This document shows positions 13,466 to 14,291 of a stretch of 14,291 bases of DNA, in pieces. Numbering within the stretch: position 1 is the stretch's first letter; the number at the start of each line of letters is the position of its first letter. Origin of the DNA: JBGPYB01 sp041493035 (GTDB lineage Bacteria > Acidobacteriota > Vicinamibacteria > Fen-336); contig JBGPYB010000121.1 in assembly GCA_041493035.1 (NCBI GenBank), positions 1 to 14,291 of the forward strand, given 5' to 3'. The notes beneath the pieces are model-generated. The model worked only from the letters and a program-made list of their open reading frames with translations, made no database searches and was not told the DNA's origin. The position numbers and the translations under genes are program-made.

Positions 13466-14190
13466 GCTGCGAACCCGAGCGCATCACAGCCTACGTGGAC
13501 GACGCCCTCGACAGGGCGGCGCGCGCCGAGGTCGAGTCGCACCTCGCGTCGTGCGACACCTGCCGCGAGCAGGTGAGCGCGGAGCGCGAGGTGCGCGCTC
13601 AGCTTCGCGCTCTTCCGCGAGTCGATCCGCGCGACGGCTTCGAGGACGAGATCCGGCAGCGCATGCGCCGTGCGAAGCCGCGGCCCTTCCGCGTGCTGCT
13701 CCCGATGGCGGCAGCCCTGGCGTTGGTCGCCCTATGGGGGCGAGGCGCTGCGCCCTTCGTCGCCTGGGAGCTGGCGCGCGACCACGCCCACTGCTTCTCC
13801 CGCCCGCAACTCCCCGCCCAGGTCTGGAGCGGCGACTCTACCGTCCTAGCGTCGTGGCTCGAGGCGCGTGGGAGAAGCGCACCGGTCCTTCCCGACAAGG
13901 TCGCGGATCTCGAGCTGGTGGGAGGACGTCTCTGCCCCCTCGCGGACCGATCGGTCGCGCATCTTTACTATGTGGGCGCCGAGAGCCACGTGTCGCTCTT
14001 CCTCGTTCCCGGGTCCGTGCGCTTCGACGACGCCTACTCGACCGCGAGCCGCGGCGCGGTCGTACGTCTCTTGCGGGTGGGCACCGCGGTCGTGGGTATC
14101 GTCGGCGATCGCGAAGAGGACGTGGCCAGAATGGAGCGGGCCTTCGGAACCACCGTGGCCCGCGCGGAGCCATCGACCCGGGCGCGCTGA
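13462..14190 (+). CDS. membrane-anchored zinc-binding anti-sigma factor
   Basis: This 242-residue protein should hold the upstream ECF sigma factor inactive until a signal arrives. The cytoplasmic N-terminus is a ZAS zinc domain: His27, Cys31 and Cys34 in HLASCDTC, with Cys3 as probable fourth ligand, the same set as in RsrA. A basic stretch (66-77) leads to one membrane helix (about 76-93, LLPMAAALALVALWG). The outer domain (95-242) contains DHAHCF (107-112), ELVGGRLCPL (151-160), VAHLYYV (165-171) and HVSLFLVPG (176-184), an arrangement seen in other COG5662-type transmembrane anti-sigma proteins. His108, His110, Cys111 and Cys158 are candidates for metal, heme or thiol sensing, which is inference. 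The start GTG overlaps the sigma stop by four bases. Anti-sigma function is well supported; the signal is unknown. Confidence 0.88.
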   Translation: MSCEPERITAYVDDALDRAARAEVESHLASCDTCREQVSAEREVRAQLRALPRVDPRDGFEDEIRQRMRRAKPRPFRVLLPMAAALALVALWGRGAAPFVAWELARDHAHCFSRPQLPAQVWSGDSTVLASWLEARGRSAPVLPDKVADLELVGGRLCPLADRSVAHLYYVGAESHVSLFLVPGSVRFDDAYSTASRGAVVRLLRVGTAVVGIVGDREEDVARMERAFGTTVARAEPSTRAR

Positions 14191-14205
14191 CCGGTCGCGA
14201 GCCTG

Positions 14206-14235
14206 TTGACCACCACCCGGCCCGCTTGTTACTAT
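14206..14235 (+). promoter_or_regulatory. promoter of tRNA-Ala
   Basis: TTGACC (14206-14211), an 18-base spacer and TACTAT (14230-14235), the latter preceded by TG one base away (extended -10), lie 14 bases before the tRNA. Transcription would begin near 14242. This fits a tRNA gene transcribed independently of the anti-sigma gene, whose stop is 59 bases before the tRNA. Confidence 0.55.
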
Positions 14236-14249
14236 TCCCTTTCTCCCGT

Positions 14250-14291
14250 GGGGCTGTAGCGCAGTTGGGAGCGCGCGTGAATGGCATTCAC
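14250..14291 (+). tRNA. tRNA-Ala (anticodon GGC), 3' part beyond the window
   Basis: The first 42 bases of an alanine tRNA are present. The 5' acceptor strand is GGGGCTG (14250-14256), then U8 and A9, D stem GCGC/GCGC with loop AGTTGGGA, and the anticodon stem CGTGA pairing with TCAC(G) around loop ATGGCAT. The anticodon GGC at 14283-14285 reads GCC and GCU alanine codons. The window ends one base before the anticodon stem closes; the variable loop, T arm and acceptor 3' strand are outside it. Confidence 0.93.

Overview
The window is 14.3 kb of dense, GC-rich bacterial chromosome with twelve complete protein genes, one small unrecognised gene and the first part of a tRNA. No gene-free stretch exceeds about 170 bases. 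The best guess for the source is an Acidobacteriota-like soil or sediment bacterium. That rests on the large TonB-dependent receptor with an N-terminal carboxypeptidase-regulatory-like domain, the DUF4412-like protein, the sigma/anti-sigma pair and frequent GTG/TTG starts. It is an inference from style, not a phylogenetic result. I see no CRISPR array, insertion sequence, phage gene or toxin-antitoxin pair.

Layout. (1) Positions 49-1388, plus strand: a secreted lipoprotein of the SGNH/GDSL hydrolase family, followed at once by a 71-residue protein of unknown function. (2) Positions 1406-6490, minus strand, read right to left: a YihY/BrkB-family membrane protein, an L-glutamate-gamma-semialdehyde (P5C) dehydrogenase, and two different class-III aminotransferases of equal length. 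The last three are packed with 15-30 base gaps and read as an amino-acid catabolic operon, most simply ornithine/arginine or a related amino acid to glutamate. (3) Positions 6654-7490, plus strand: a COG3375-type GNAT protein. (4) Positions 7556-10419, plus strand: a TonB-dependent outer-membrane receptor with a clear sigma-70 promoter (TTGACA-18-TAGAGT) and two dyads around it. (5) Positions 10416-12091, minus strand: a Met-rich exported DUF4412-like protein and, two bases later, a 3-mercaptopyruvate-type sulfurtransferase. (6) Positions 12151-12477, plus strand: a small thioredoxin-like [2Fe-2S] ferredoxin, divergent from the Met-rich gene. (7) Positions 12485-12838, minus strand: a MerR/excisionase-type helix-turn-helix regulator. 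(8) Positions 12974-14190, plus strand: an ECF sigma factor and its membrane-anchored zinc anti-sigma factor, overlapping by four bases. (9) From 14250 to the edge: tRNA-Ala(GGC) behind its own promoter.

How the parts work together. The dehydrogenase and two transaminases would turn an omega-amino acid into a semialdehyde and then an acid in the cytoplasm. The TonB receptor, exported lipase-like lipoprotein and Met-rich protein belong to the cell envelope. The sigma/anti-sigma pair would pass an envelope or redox signal to transcription. Three convergent gene pairs meet with 0-17 bases between stop codons and no visible hairpin terminator. One of them shares a CTAG palindrome for both stops.

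I did not find a convincing new biological system. The leads most worth a second look are the probable AUA start of the BrkB gene, the paired transaminases with an identical four-cysteine motif, the operator-like dyads at the TonB-receptor promoter, the Met-rich exported protein coupled to a sulfurtransferase, and the His/Cys-containing outer domain of the anti-sigma factor.
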